DNA of 64,000 bases from Nitrospira sp. (lineage in GTDB: Bacteria > Nitrospirota > Nitrospiria > Nitrospirales > Nitrospiraceae): assembly GCA_024998625.1 (NCBI GenBank), contig JACOEL010000017.1, positions 42,916 through 106,915 of the forward strand, in the 5' to 3' direction. Made by a program: the position numbers and the translations under genes. The first letter of the stretch is position 1; each line of letters opens with the position of its first letter. Shown here in pieces: positions 1 to 8,419 of the stretch. The notes beneath the pieces were generated by a model. It ran no database searches and had not been told where the DNA came from. It was given only the letters and a program-made list of their open reading frames with translations.

Positions 1-428
1 CCCAGAAAGTACGCATGGCAGAGGATGCTTGGAATACGCGCAACCCCGAAACGGTGTCGTTGGCCTACAGTGCCAATAGTCAGTGGCGAAATCGTTCAGA
101 GTTCCTAACAGGACGGGAAGCGATTGTGAACTTTCTACGCCGCAAATGGGAGAACGAGCGGGACTACCGCCTGATCAAGGAACTGTGGGCATTTCATGGG
201 GCGCGCATCGCAGTGCGCTTCGCGTATGAGTGGCACGATGACTCAGGGAGTTGGTTCCGATCATATGGCAACGAGAACTGGGAATTCGATGAGAATGGCC
301 TCATGCGTCGGCGCATCGCCAGTATTAACGACCTTCCCATCACCGCATCTGAGCGGAAGTACCACTGGGCTCTGGGGAGGCGTCCTGATGGTCACCCTTC
401 CCTCTCAGACCTTGGTCTTGAACTTTGA
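1..428 (+). CDS. DUF1348 / NTF2-like family protein, 5' end cut by the window
   Basis: The frame is open from the left edge of the window, and the residues before the first internal Met (QKVR) fit the family, where the equivalent stretch is internal. The gene therefore starts upstream and only about the last 140 residues are seen. The segment [17 protein letters not shown] followed by [18 protein letters not shown] is typical of the DUF1348 family of SnoaL/NTF2-like folds, small cytoplasmic alpha+beta barrels of about 150-160 residues. No enzymatic role is established that I can name. It converges on the large minus-strand cluster that ends at 527. Family assignment is by recognition and fairly secure; function unknown. 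Confidence 0.8.
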   Translation, partial: QKVRMAEDAWNTRNPETVSLAYSANSQWRNRSEFLTGREAIVNFLRRKWENERDYRLIKELWAFHGARIAVRFAYEWHDDSGSWFRSYGNENWEFDENGLMRRRIASINDLPITASERKYHWALGRRPDGHPSLSDLGLEL

Positions 429-526
429 TGAACCGGCGATTCTGAAGGGGTTCACCGAGAGGAGCGCCTATGGCCGATAGGACCGTGATGTCTAGTTTGT
501 CCTCGAAGAGTCTTCTTGTCTACAGA

Positions 527-2236
527 TCAGCCGCCAGACGATTGGATGGAATCGAACTGCAGCCCGCTTGAGCCTTCGCCCCGGCCCGGGTTCTTGCGCC
601 GGCCGATCCAGAGGTGCGTGGTGCCGTCGATCCAGCGCGCATACTGATAGGTCCTGGTGACGCGTGCCCCTTCCCGCGGCACTTCTTCCTCAAAGAGCAG
701 CAGCTCGCGGTTCGGTTCGAGCAAGCGTCCCTTCGGCAATTGCAGGCCTTGAATGCCGCCTTCGCCGAATGCCGGCAGGACGCCACGTTTGAGCCGCAGG
801 GTGGTGCCGTCTTTCACCGGGAGTAGCGGAATCCAATAGTCCGGCACCGTGGTGCCGAGCCGGTATATCAATGGTGCGCCGTCAGCGGCAGGGGATGGCG
901 ACTGCTCCGCCAGCGTTTCTTGATAGGCTTCATGACGATCCAATGGACGACCGGCAGCGCTTTCGACGACCCGCTCGACGGCCCAGGCCACGTTGGCCAT
1001 TTCATCTCTCAACAACGACAGGTCCTCCACCGGCCGGCTTTCCAGCATCGGTCCCAGCACGGGCGGTAAGAAGAACAACTTCTGTGTATCGTTCGTGAGG
1101 CTGAACATGCGCCAGGGCGTGGTGGGCCCATCCACGTCGGTCGTGTGGGAAATGAGGAACCGTTCGCCGAACGTGTTGGTCACGACGAGCGCGCGGATCT
1201 GCGAGAGTGTCCCGACGGGAAGTTCGAGCGGCAGGAGGAACCAATCGTTGCTGTATTCCAGTGCGAACTTCACGAGCAGCAGGCGCGCCAGGTCCTGCGG
1301 TGCGGCCTGGATGCTTGCAAAATTGACGGCGCCGTCTTCGAATTCCCACAAGCGCGCGGAGGGCATGCCGCGAAACGAGACCGGCGCGGGGAGAAAGGCC
1401 TCCGTGACAGAGGTTCGGCTTTCGGTGGCGCCCAGGCCGGTTCCCGAACTCGTCGTGAACGAAAACCAGTCCAATCGACCGTCCAGATATTCCGGTGCGG
1501 TCAGCACCACTTCGCTCGACGTCGTCTTGGCGGAGACACTGAGGGCATACTCCATCCGCTCCGGAATCCAGGCCGAGGGAGCCGTGCCCTGTTGAAAGAG
1601 ACCGTCCAGCCAGGTCAGCCAGGCGGTGACTTGGCTAAGTACCTTCGGGCGCTCCACTTCACTCACTTGATCGAACGGCGCTTCTCGAAACAACTCCGCC
1701 AACGTGTTGCCGGCCTGCAGCGCTCTCAGGCGCGCGGCAAACCGCAGTCCATCGATGCTGCGCCCGCTCAGCACGCGGATGAAGGACAAACTCGCGGCAT
1801 CGATCTGCTTGGCCTGCTCCGCTGTGGGGGCAGTCAGGACGTACGTACTCGCCAACCACTGTGCGCGGGTGGGCCCGAGCCTGGCCGTTTCCAGCAGGCG
1901 AAGCAGATGCCGTCCCGATTCGGCCGCGAGGCGCCAGTGAGGGCGTGAGTCGTCCGTCACCGGTTCCGCTTCCACGAGCGTTTCCAACGCCAGGCCGGCG
2001 ACTGCGTAGGGGCTGGCCGGATGCGGGCCGGAGCGTGGGCCGGGTTGATAGCGGGTAACGGCGGCTGTGTCCACGATCACCTGCGCGGCGGCAGGCGAAC
2101 CGGCATCGGCCCCGTTGAATTCGCCGAACTGCCATTGACGGCCCAGCATCCAGAGCGGATCGTGGATGCGCGCTTGCAACCCGTCTTGTAGGTCGGGGTT
2201 GTGGGTGCTGAGGTCGAGTCTGATTCGAGAGGGCAT
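527..2236 (-). CDS. Uncharacterised 569-residue protein, last gene of the large minus-strand cluster
   Basis: I do not recognise a named family. The frame is open to 2524, but the upstream 96 codons overlap the preceding gene and read as low-complexity Arg-rich shadow. The ATG at 2236, two bases past the stop of the preceding gene (2239-2241), gives a sensible N-terminus, MPSRIRLDLSTHNPD, followed by RIHDPLWMLGRQWQFGEF. I associate this signature with unnamed proteins found beside similarly large unnamed proteins in other phyla (memory, unverified). There is no signal peptide, membrane segment or catalytic motif that I can see. Aromatic residues are frequent (WFSFTTSS, WFLLPLELP). The tight junction suggests translational coupling to the 1774-residue protein and a joint role with it. 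Confidence 0.75.
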   Translation of the reverse strand: MPSRIRLDLSTHNPDLQDGLQARIHDPLWMLGRQWQFGEFNGADAGSPAAAQVIVDTAAVTRYQPGPRSGPHPASPYAVAGLALETLVEAEPVTDDSRPHWRLAAESGRHLLRLLETARLGPTRAQWLASTYVLTAPTAEQAKQIDAASLSFIRVLSGRSIDGLRFAARLRALQAGNTLAELFREAPFDQVSEVERPKVLSQVTAWLTWLDGLFQQGTAPSAWIPERMEYALSVSAKTTSSEVVLTAPEYLDGRLDWFSFTTSSGTGLGATESRTSVTEAFLPAPVSFRGMPSARLWEFEDGAVNFASIQAAPQDLARLLLVKFALEYSNDWFLLPLELPVGTLSQIRALVVTNTFGERFLISHTTDVDGPTTPWRMFSLTNDTQKLFFLPPVLGPMLESRPVEDLSLLRDEMANVAWAVERVVESAAGRPLDRHEAYQETLAEQSPSPAADGAPLIYRLGTTVPDYWIPLLPVKDGTTLRLKRGVLPAFGEGGIQGLQLPKGRLLEPNRELLLFEEEVPREGARVTRTYQYARWIDGTTHLWIGRRKNPGRGEGSSGLQFDSIQSSGG

Positions 2237-2238
2237 GC

Positions 2239-5200
2239 CTAGGCTCCTATCGCTGGATCGATGACGCCGGTGAAGTCGAGGGTGCCGCCGGTGAAGAACA
2301 GTGCCGGTGCCGACGGGTCCTGCTCTCCGGAACCGACCGGCTGTAACGCGCGTTTGCCGGAACGATCCCACGTGGCCATGCCGTCGAACAGGGTGAAGGC
2401 CATGCCGTTCACGATCCGTCCTTCGAGCCCCACGGCTGCGGCCGGCACTTCGAGCCGAACCCACCGGCCCGGCGGCGGCAGGGGCCCCATGTACTGGCGG
2501 CTGACGGTATTGTCGGTGCCCCACGGAATGAGGTTCTCACCCCAATAGGCGCGATGCTCCCAGCTGCCGTCATGCCACTGCAACATGACTTGTCGGGGCA
2601 GACGCGCAGGGTCGAGGTAAATGTGCGCGAATAGCCGGTCTCCTACACTGACGAACATCGCGGCCTTGGTGCCTTGGAAAAAGTGTTGGTGGATGCCGGC
2701 GGCGACCGCCGATTGGTGGGCGCGTCTACCGGAGAGCGGTTCCGGTTTCATGCGCACCCAGTTCCAGCCTTCGCCGTCGCCGAGTGGAGAAGCGCCTTCC
2801 GGCAGTTGATCCTCCACCCAGATCAATTCCTCGCCGCTGTCGGGCGCCACGGCGCGGAGCCTGGCCAAGTCCATCGTCTCGTGCAGGACGGCTTCCAGGC
2901 TGTTGAGGTCCCACGTCGTCCGCCGGTCTGTAGGCACGGCGAGCAGCAGCGCCTGTGGCGGCGCGTTGTTCGGTTGATCGTAATGAAAGGCCAGGCCGGT
3001 CGTTTCGACGGGGCTCGGCACCGTCTCCACCCACTCGTCGATCAGGAGTCCGCAGAAGGGTTGTTCGAAGCGGAGCGGTTGTGCCGACGCCAGCTGCGCC
3101 ACCAGCGAGAGGCGCCCGCGCGGGAAGGGCTGGTCCGGCGCCTGCGGCAGGGCCACCCAGCGATCCTGCGCCTGAAAGGGGAGTTGTCCGACGTGGAACC
3201 GGAGTGCGGAGCTGCCCACGGTTTCGCCATACAACATCGCTTCGTTCAGACGCGTCGCACCAGGTCTCACATAGGCGGCACGCTGGAACCAGGTGACGGC
3301 GGCCATTGGGTCTTGGCCTTGGAGCGAGAGCCCGGCGGCGAACGTCTCGTTCAGCTGCGCAGCGTTGGCTGCCGTCACGCGGGGCAGCGCCAGGAAGTCC
3401 TGGCCGAAGATGATGCGCAATCGAGCCAGGTCGTGATCGCGCCGTTCTTCCGGCGTGGCAATTGCGCGCACAAAGTCTTGGTCGGACTCGGCGATGCGAT
3501 CCAGCCGACGTTGCGCTTCGAGGAGGACCGACCGCGCCTGTGTCAGGAGCAACGCTCGCGCTTCCGGTCCCGCGCCGCCGATGTCCATCGGGACGGCACT
3601 CGGTATACCGAAGTTCGCCAAACTGAACAGAGCCTGGCGTACCTCGTCGAGGTTGGCAGTCAGGTCATCTGAGGAGGGCGGCGGCAGGAGGCCGTTGAGC
3701 TTACCGCGCGCGTCGGTCAGGGCTTGCAGCGCGCGGGTTGCGCGACCGGCAAATTCGTCATGGTCCAGTCCGGAATCGGCGGGTGATTCTGGTAACGACA
3801 GGTCGCGTCCGTCGAGCGAGCGGGCGTTGCTGAGCAGGCGCCGCACCGTGGTCGCAACCTCGCACCATTCGCTCACGCTGACGATCTCCGCGCTCCAGCC
3901 GTTGTCCCGGCCGAATTGTAACCGAATGAGCGCATCCGGCGGGACGGTCGCGGGACGAGTCTGCTGCAACACGAACCGCCAACGTTGCTCCAGCTCGGCT
4001 TGCTGTGCCCGAGTGGTGCTTTCGGCGAGGTAGACCGCATCCAGCGGCGCCAGTCCGAGCGAGGTCAGCGAGCTCTCCACCGTTTGATAGACCTGTCCGT
4101 CCTGCTGATTGACGTAGTCCGCCTTACAACGAACCTGAGCCGGGTTGGGTAGCAACGTCGCCGTCCAGGCGTTGAGGATCGGTTCGGCTTGAGCGCGTGC
4201 CGATGGGGCGGTCATCATCGGCCAGCCGGCCGGTGCCGTCCCGTCGGTTGCCGGGAACAGGGTGCAGAGGCGATGCGTGAGCCCGATGCCGCTCCTCGGC
4301 GTGCGGATCACGTCCAATTCCGGCGGCGGAACTTCACCCGCTGCAATGGCCTCCAACGTGGCGCCTGAACGGAGCGGATTGCCTTGCACGAGCTGATACA
4401 CGCTTTCGGCCACGACACTGTCCCCGACGGAGTCGACCAGATCGTCGAGTGCCTTGAGCGCCTCCACCAGCGCCGTGAAGTCCGGGCTGCCTGGCGGTGG
4501 AAATCCCAAGGTCGCGTTGCCGAACGGTATGGTGGTGACATCCCAGGGAGATTGCGGCGCCTGCCGTTGTTGGCTTGCGGTCCATCGCCGGTGCAGGGCC
4601 AACCCGTCGACCACGGCGGCAGCCGGCAGCGACTTCAGCGCCTCATTCCATTGCGCGGCGAGGCGCGTGGTGAGTGCCGCCCTTGCGGCCATGAGGTCGG
4701 CCATGGCCTTGCCGCGTTGCCCGCCTTCCTTGGCGAGGATCTGGCGGTCGAGTTCTGCGGCGCGCGTCTCTTGCCCTACCGCCATCTGCTGCGCGGCGGG
4801 AATGGAATCCGGATCGGCGGCGTTGAGCAGTTTGGCCTGGGCCCGTTCCGCGAGCAGGCGTGAGCCGTCGCGGGCGCTGACGGCCTGCTGTGCGGCGGCG
4901 GCCTGGGCCAGGGTTGTGGCATGGGCCTGGGTCAGCTGTTCCACGCGGTTGTCCCACTCATCCAAATCCCGCGCTTCCAATAACTGGACGGCATACCGCC
5001 GCACGGTGGGTTGGATCACCTTGCCCTGCGGTTTCGCTGCCTGCTGTTGCGCCAGCACCTGGGCCGCCTGCGTCACCTGTGCCTGCGCGGCCTGCGCCTG
5101 TTGCGCGAGCGTGGCGATCGTCCCCAGTTCGGCGCGATAGGTCTCTGCACGGCGCTCTCGTTCGGCCTTCAATCCCCGGGCATCTTCAGCCCGGCGCAGA

Positions 5201-7563
5201 GCCTGGTCGCGTTGGGCCGTGAATAGCGTCACCTCCTGCGCCAGCCGTTCAGCCCGCGTGAGGGTCGCGCGGATGTCGGCGAAGCGGTCGGTGCCGGTGA
5301 AGCTCGTGAGGGCGCGGAAGCGTTGGATGTAGCGGTCCAACCCGCGTTCGTGGAGACGGCGTTCGAATCGATACCCGAGCAGGGCGGTCAGAGACTGACC
5401 TTGGCGCACTCCGTCGAGCAGCCACTTGGCGCGATGGACCCGTTCTGATGAAAGGTCGACAGCAAAGGGCGAAGTGCCGGGTGCGCGATTCGATTCTTGC
5501 GACAGGTAGCCGCTTCGCAGCACCGCGGCGGCCGCCGCATGCCCAAGCGAAGGGGCGTGGACGAAGCCTTTGTTCTGTTCCGAGCGCGAGAGTGGTGCAG
5601 GGACACCGGCCGGAAGTGCCGGGACCGGTTGCAGCGGGGCCGCACGCCGGACCTGTTCCACCCAGCCGTAGGCGCCGAGCCTGATGCCGGTGGGCGTGGC
5701 CTTCCGCATGACGGCCAGCCGCCTGGTGGCAAGGGATGTGCCCCAGGCATCGAGGCGATAGGTGAGCAGATCCATCACTTCCGCGAGCAGTTGCTGCCGA
5801 ACCGGTTCAGGCAGGGTCGTCACTTCGTCCCAGGCCGGCTCGTGCGGAGTGGAGAGTGCGCGAGTCAGCAGCAGCGTCCGGAAGGCCTCGGTCAGCAGCC
5901 GTCGCGGAACGGGCGGCTGTTGAGTGGAGATCTCGGGAAATTCCCGCAAGATGTAACGGAAGGCGTTCGCTTCCTGCGCCAAGAGCACGACGGGGTTGGA
6001 TTCCACGGTGGTCTGGAGGGCTTGTGCCGCCTGGCGGCGGCGCGTCAATCGTTGGGCGCGCCACCAGGTGGCCAGAGCCCTGTCCTGGTCCTGATCGGTC
6101 GTCGAGATCCAGCGGTCGAGCGCCGCCACCGGCAGCAGGCCGTAGGGTTGGCTGTCGACACGCAAGACCGGCAGTGGCCCGCGAGCACGGACGTACTTCG
6201 TGAAATGGTCGCGAAGCACGTCCGCGCCGGCTGCGCCGAGCAGTTGCCGCAAGAGCGGACTGTCGCAGAACGCGAGCAGGGCCGCCTGCATGAGGGAAGA
6301 CCGGCGCTGTTCCGATCCGTCGGCCCCGCGGATATGCGCGAAGACGGAACTCGGCATGCCCAAGGCCTGCGCCAGCAGCTCGCCGTCGGACCCGGAGCGG
6401 ATGAGCGAGGAACCCAGTTCGACGCCCATGCTGTCGTCGGCATCGCGCCCGGTTGAGCGATACCCGGCGGAGGCTTCCGTCGTGTTGTTTGTCGGCACCT
6501 GTTGCTCGACGAGGGCGAGGCTGCCGGTGTAATGGTGGGCATCGAACAATCGGACCAATCGGTCGGCCGTGGCCGGGGCGTCCCATGAGGCCTTGAGGCC
6601 CAACACGACGATCCGATCGAATCCCGCCTTGGCGTCTTCCTCCGTGACGGGAATACGTAGCCCCATCCCGATGGATTCAGCCGTATCAAAATCGGTGATC
6701 CACCGCATGCCTTCATCGACAGGCGGGAGGCCATTGCTGCCGACCGGGCCTGTGCTGCGCGGGTCCGGCCCGACCGCCACGGTTTCCGGGATTGCCTTGC
6801 CCCAGGCGGTGACACGTGCGGTATCGCCGCGATAACCGATGGCGACCCAGCGATCCGGGAGGACCTGCGTGTGGGGCGCGCGGGTCCAGCTGTCGTTGCG
6901 GCGAGTGACCGTTCCGGCTTGGGCAGGATCCAGCACATGGGCGATCCAGGCAGCGCGGGTCGTGCCGAATTGTTCGGTGAGTCGTTGCCAACCCTGCCTG
7001 ATGTGCTCCTGCCGGTCCGTGCCTGCCGGGGTTACGGCGGAGACATGGGCCCAGAATTCCTTGCCGCGGCGTTCCTCTTCCTCCGTGAGGGCCGGTTCGT
7101 GGGTGTCGAGATGAATGTCGTCGGGATACACGCGGAGCAGGAGGTCGGTGCCCGGTCCCGTGCGTCTCGCCGCAAACCTGGTTTCCACCCGGACGGGAAA
7201 CAGCAGCAGCGGATGCGTCGTGGCGACCGTGCCGCTGAGGCGATCCGTGCCAAGCAGTCGGGCCGTCGCGGCATCACGAGCGGTTCGATGTTCGTCGACC
7301 TGCGCCGACAGCGCGGCGACTTCGGCTTTCTTCCGCGTCACCGTTTCCTGCGTGGCTGTGATTTGTGCGTTCACCCGAGCCAACTCCGCCTGATACAGCG
7401 CCCGTTGCCTGATGAGCAGGGCAGCCCGCCGTTGCGCCGCCTGGGCCCTCGCGACGGCCCGATCGTGCGCCGCCTGCAATTGCCGGAGTTTGGTTGCCCA
7501 TGCCCGGAGCAATGCCGGGGGCACCCGTTCGGGAATATCTGGTCCTTCAGAGATCGGTCTCAC
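2239..7563 (-). CDS. Very large uncharacterised protein (about 1774 residues) with coiled-coil regions
   Basis: No named family recognised. The frame runs up to 8538, but the first 325 codons are an antisense-like, low-complexity shadow overlapping the coiled-coil gene. I prefer the GTG at 7563, preceded by AAGGAAAGG at a good distance, 26 bases after the upstream stop. The N-terminal 90 residues are Ala/Gln/Arg-rich and heptad-like (coiled coil). They are followed by a conserved-looking block, LLLFPVRVETRF, then LLLRVYPDDIHLDTHEP. A second coiled-coil stretch lies near residues 775-975 (many Ala, Gln, Glu, Arg). The C-terminal part is globular with many Trp and ends in a possible beta-rich domain (WVRLEVPAAAVGLEGRIVNG). 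No signal peptide or transmembrane helix. Probably structural or scaffolding; this is inference. Confidence 0.75.
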   Translation of the reverse strand: MRPISEGPDIPERVPPALLRAWATKLRQLQAAHDRAVARAQAAQRRAALLIRQRALYQAELARVNAQITATQETVTRKKAEVAALSAQVDEHRTARDAATARLLGTDRLSGTVATTHPLLLFPVRVETRFAARRTGPGTDLLLRVYPDDIHLDTHEPALTEEEERRGKEFWAHVSAVTPAGTDRQEHIRQGWQRLTEQFGTTRAAWIAHVLDPAQAGTVTRRNDSWTRAPHTQVLPDRWVAIGYRGDTARVTAWGKAIPETVAVGPDPRSTGPVGSNGLPPVDEGMRWITDFDTAESIGMGLRIPVTEEDAKAGFDRIVVLGLKASWDAPATADRLVRLFDAHHYTGSLALVEQQVPTNNTTEASAGYRSTGRDADDSMGVELGSSLIRSGSDGELLAQALGMPSSVFAHIRGADGSEQRRSSLMQAALLAFCDSPLLRQLLGAAGADVLRDHFTKYVRARGPLPVLRVDSQPYGLLPVAALDRWISTTDQDQDRALATWWRAQRLTRRRQAAQALQTTVESNPVVLLAQEANAFRYILREFPEISTQQPPVPRRLLTEAFRTLLLTRALSTPHEPAWDEVTTLPEPVRQQLLAEVMDLLTYRLDAWGTSLATRRLAVMRKATPTGIRLGAYGWVEQVRRAAPLQPVPALPAGVPAPLSRSEQNKGFVHAPSLGHAAAAAVLRSGYLSQESNRAPGTSPFAVDLSSERVHRAKWLLDGVRQGQSLTALLGYRFERRLHERGLDRYIQRFRALTSFTGTDRFADIRATLTRAERLAQEVTLFTAQRDQALRRAEDARGLKAERERRAETYRAELGTIATLAQQAQAAQAQVTQAAQVLAQQQAAKPQGKVIQPTVRRYAVQLLEARDLDEWDNRVEQLTQAHATTLAQAAAAQQAVSARDGSRLLAERAQAKLLNAADPDSIPAAQQMAVGQETRAAELDRQILAKEGGQRGKAMADLMAARAALTTRLAAQWNEALKSLPAAAVVDGLALHRRWTASQQRQAPQSPWDVTTIPFGNATLGFPPPGSPDFTALVEALKALDDLVDSVGDSVVAESVYQLVQGNPLRSGATLEAIAAGEVPPPELDVIRTPRSGIGLTHRLCTLFPATDGTAPAGWPMMTAPSARAQAEPILNAWTATLLPNPAQVRCKADYVNQQDGQVYQTVESSLTSLGLAPLDAVYLAESTTRAQQAELEQRWRFVLQQTRPATVPPDALIRLQFGRDNGWSAEIVSVSEWCEVATTVRRLLSNARSLDGRDLSLPESPADSGLDHDEFAGRATRALQALTDARGKLNGLLPPPSSDDLTANLDEVRQALFSLANFGIPSAVPMDIGGAGPEARALLLTQARSVLLEAQRRLDRIAESDQDFVRAIATPEERRDHDLARLRIIFGQDFLALPRVTAANAAQLNETFAAGLSLQGQDPMAAVTWFQRAAYVRPGATRLNEAMLYGETVGSSALRFHVGQLPFQAQDRWVALPQAPDQPFPRGRLSLVAQLASAQPLRFEQPFCGLLIDEWVETVPSPVETTGLAFHYDQPNNAPPQALLLAVPTDRRTTWDLNSLEAVLHETMDLARLRAVAPDSGEELIWVEDQLPEGASPLGDGEGWNWVRMKPEPLSGRRAHQSAVAAGIHQHFFQGTKAAMFVSVGDRLFAHIYLDPARLPRQVMLQWHDGSWEHRAYWGENLIPWGTDNTVSRQYMGPLPPPGRWVRLEVPAAAVGLEGRIVNGMAFTLFDGMATWDRSGKRALQPVGSGEQDPSAPALFFTGGTLDFTGVIDPAIGA

Positions 7564-7589
7564 GCGGCTGATCCTTTCCTTAATGAAAC

Positions 7590-8399
7590 CTACGGCCCAT
7601 CCTGTAAATGCGTGCCGACCTCGGCTTCGGCAGCCGCCAGCGCCTGCTGGGTCGCTGCCTGTTGCGCCTCCGCCTCCGGGATTTGTCTGGCGAGGTCGGC
7701 GAGCAGCGTCGCCAATTCGTTGCGTCTGGTGATCGCGCTTGCGAGGAGCGTCTCGGCGTCCTCCAGCTCGAATCGCGTCGTCAGAAGGGAATCTTCCAAC
7801 GTCGCCGTGCGGGCCGACAGGTCTGCCGCCACCCGTTGCAGGGCGTCTCTCGCCAGCGGGTCGCGCGTGACCTCTGCATTCATGCGCTCGATCTCGGCCA
7901 GCGTCGCCTGCAGTTCCTGCCGGCGGGGTTGAAGGGCGGCGATCGCGGCCTGGGTGGCCTGCACCGCAGCGGTGGCCGCCGAAACTTGAACATCTGCGGC
8001 CCGTACTTGCGCCTGGGCTTGCGCCACGCCCTGCTGTGCGACAGTCACCTTTGCGTGGGCCGCGGTTGCGGCGGTCTGAGCCTGGGTCAGTTGTTTTCGC
8101 AGTGCGGCGAGGCGTGCCCTCCAGGTGGCGGGGGGGATGCCTTGCGGTGGTTCGGACGCATCGAGCAGAGTCTGTTGCACCTCCGCAACCTGTGCGTCCG
8201 CGGCGGCGGCGGCTGCCTGCAGCGGAGGAATGCGCGCTTGGGCCTGCGTCACGCCGTTCTGTGCGGTGGTGCGCTGCGCCTGAGCCGCTGTCACCGCCTG
8301 CTGCTGGGTGGTGAGTTGGGTCGTCAACGTTGTCTGTTGCGCGGCCAAGGCCTGCAGGGCCGTCTGGAGTCGCGCAGTCTCTTGTTCCAAATAGGGCAT
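7590..8399 (-). CDS. Coiled-coil protein of about 269 residues
   Basis: An almost uninterrupted coiled coil: the sequence from MPYLEQETARLQ onward is made of heptads rich in Ala, Gln, Thr, Leu and Glu, with one Pro-containing break (EPPQGIPPATWRARL, near residue 90). An upstream extension to 8612 is open but lies inside the preceding gene; the ATG at 8399 with GGAAAGAGACG before it is the better start. It sits 20 bases after the 870-residue protein and 26 bases before the 1774-residue protein, whose own N-terminus is also coiled coil, so the two might interact through helices (inference). No signal peptide, membrane helix or enzymatic motif. Could be a spacer or tether in an assembly. Confidence 0.75.
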   Translation of the reverse strand: MPYLEQETARLQTALQALAAQQTTLTTQLTTQQQAVTAAQAQRTTAQNGVTQAQARIPPLQAAAAAADAQVAEVQQTLLDASEPPQGIPPATWRARLAALRKQLTQAQTAATAAHAKVTVAQQGVAQAQAQVRAADVQVSAATAAVQATQAAIAALQPRRQELQATLAEIERMNAEVTRDPLARDALQRVAADLSARTATLEDSLLTTRFELEDAETLLASAITRRNELATLLADLARQIPEAEAQQAATQQALAAAEAEVGTHLQDGP

Positions 8400-8419
8400 G
8401 ATCTCGTCTCTTTCCGCCG

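Noticed and set aside
2237..2524. N-terminal extension of the 569-residue protein
   Set aside because: Overlaps the upstream gene in a different frame and is Arg-rich low complexity; the ATG at 2236 sits at the expected junction.
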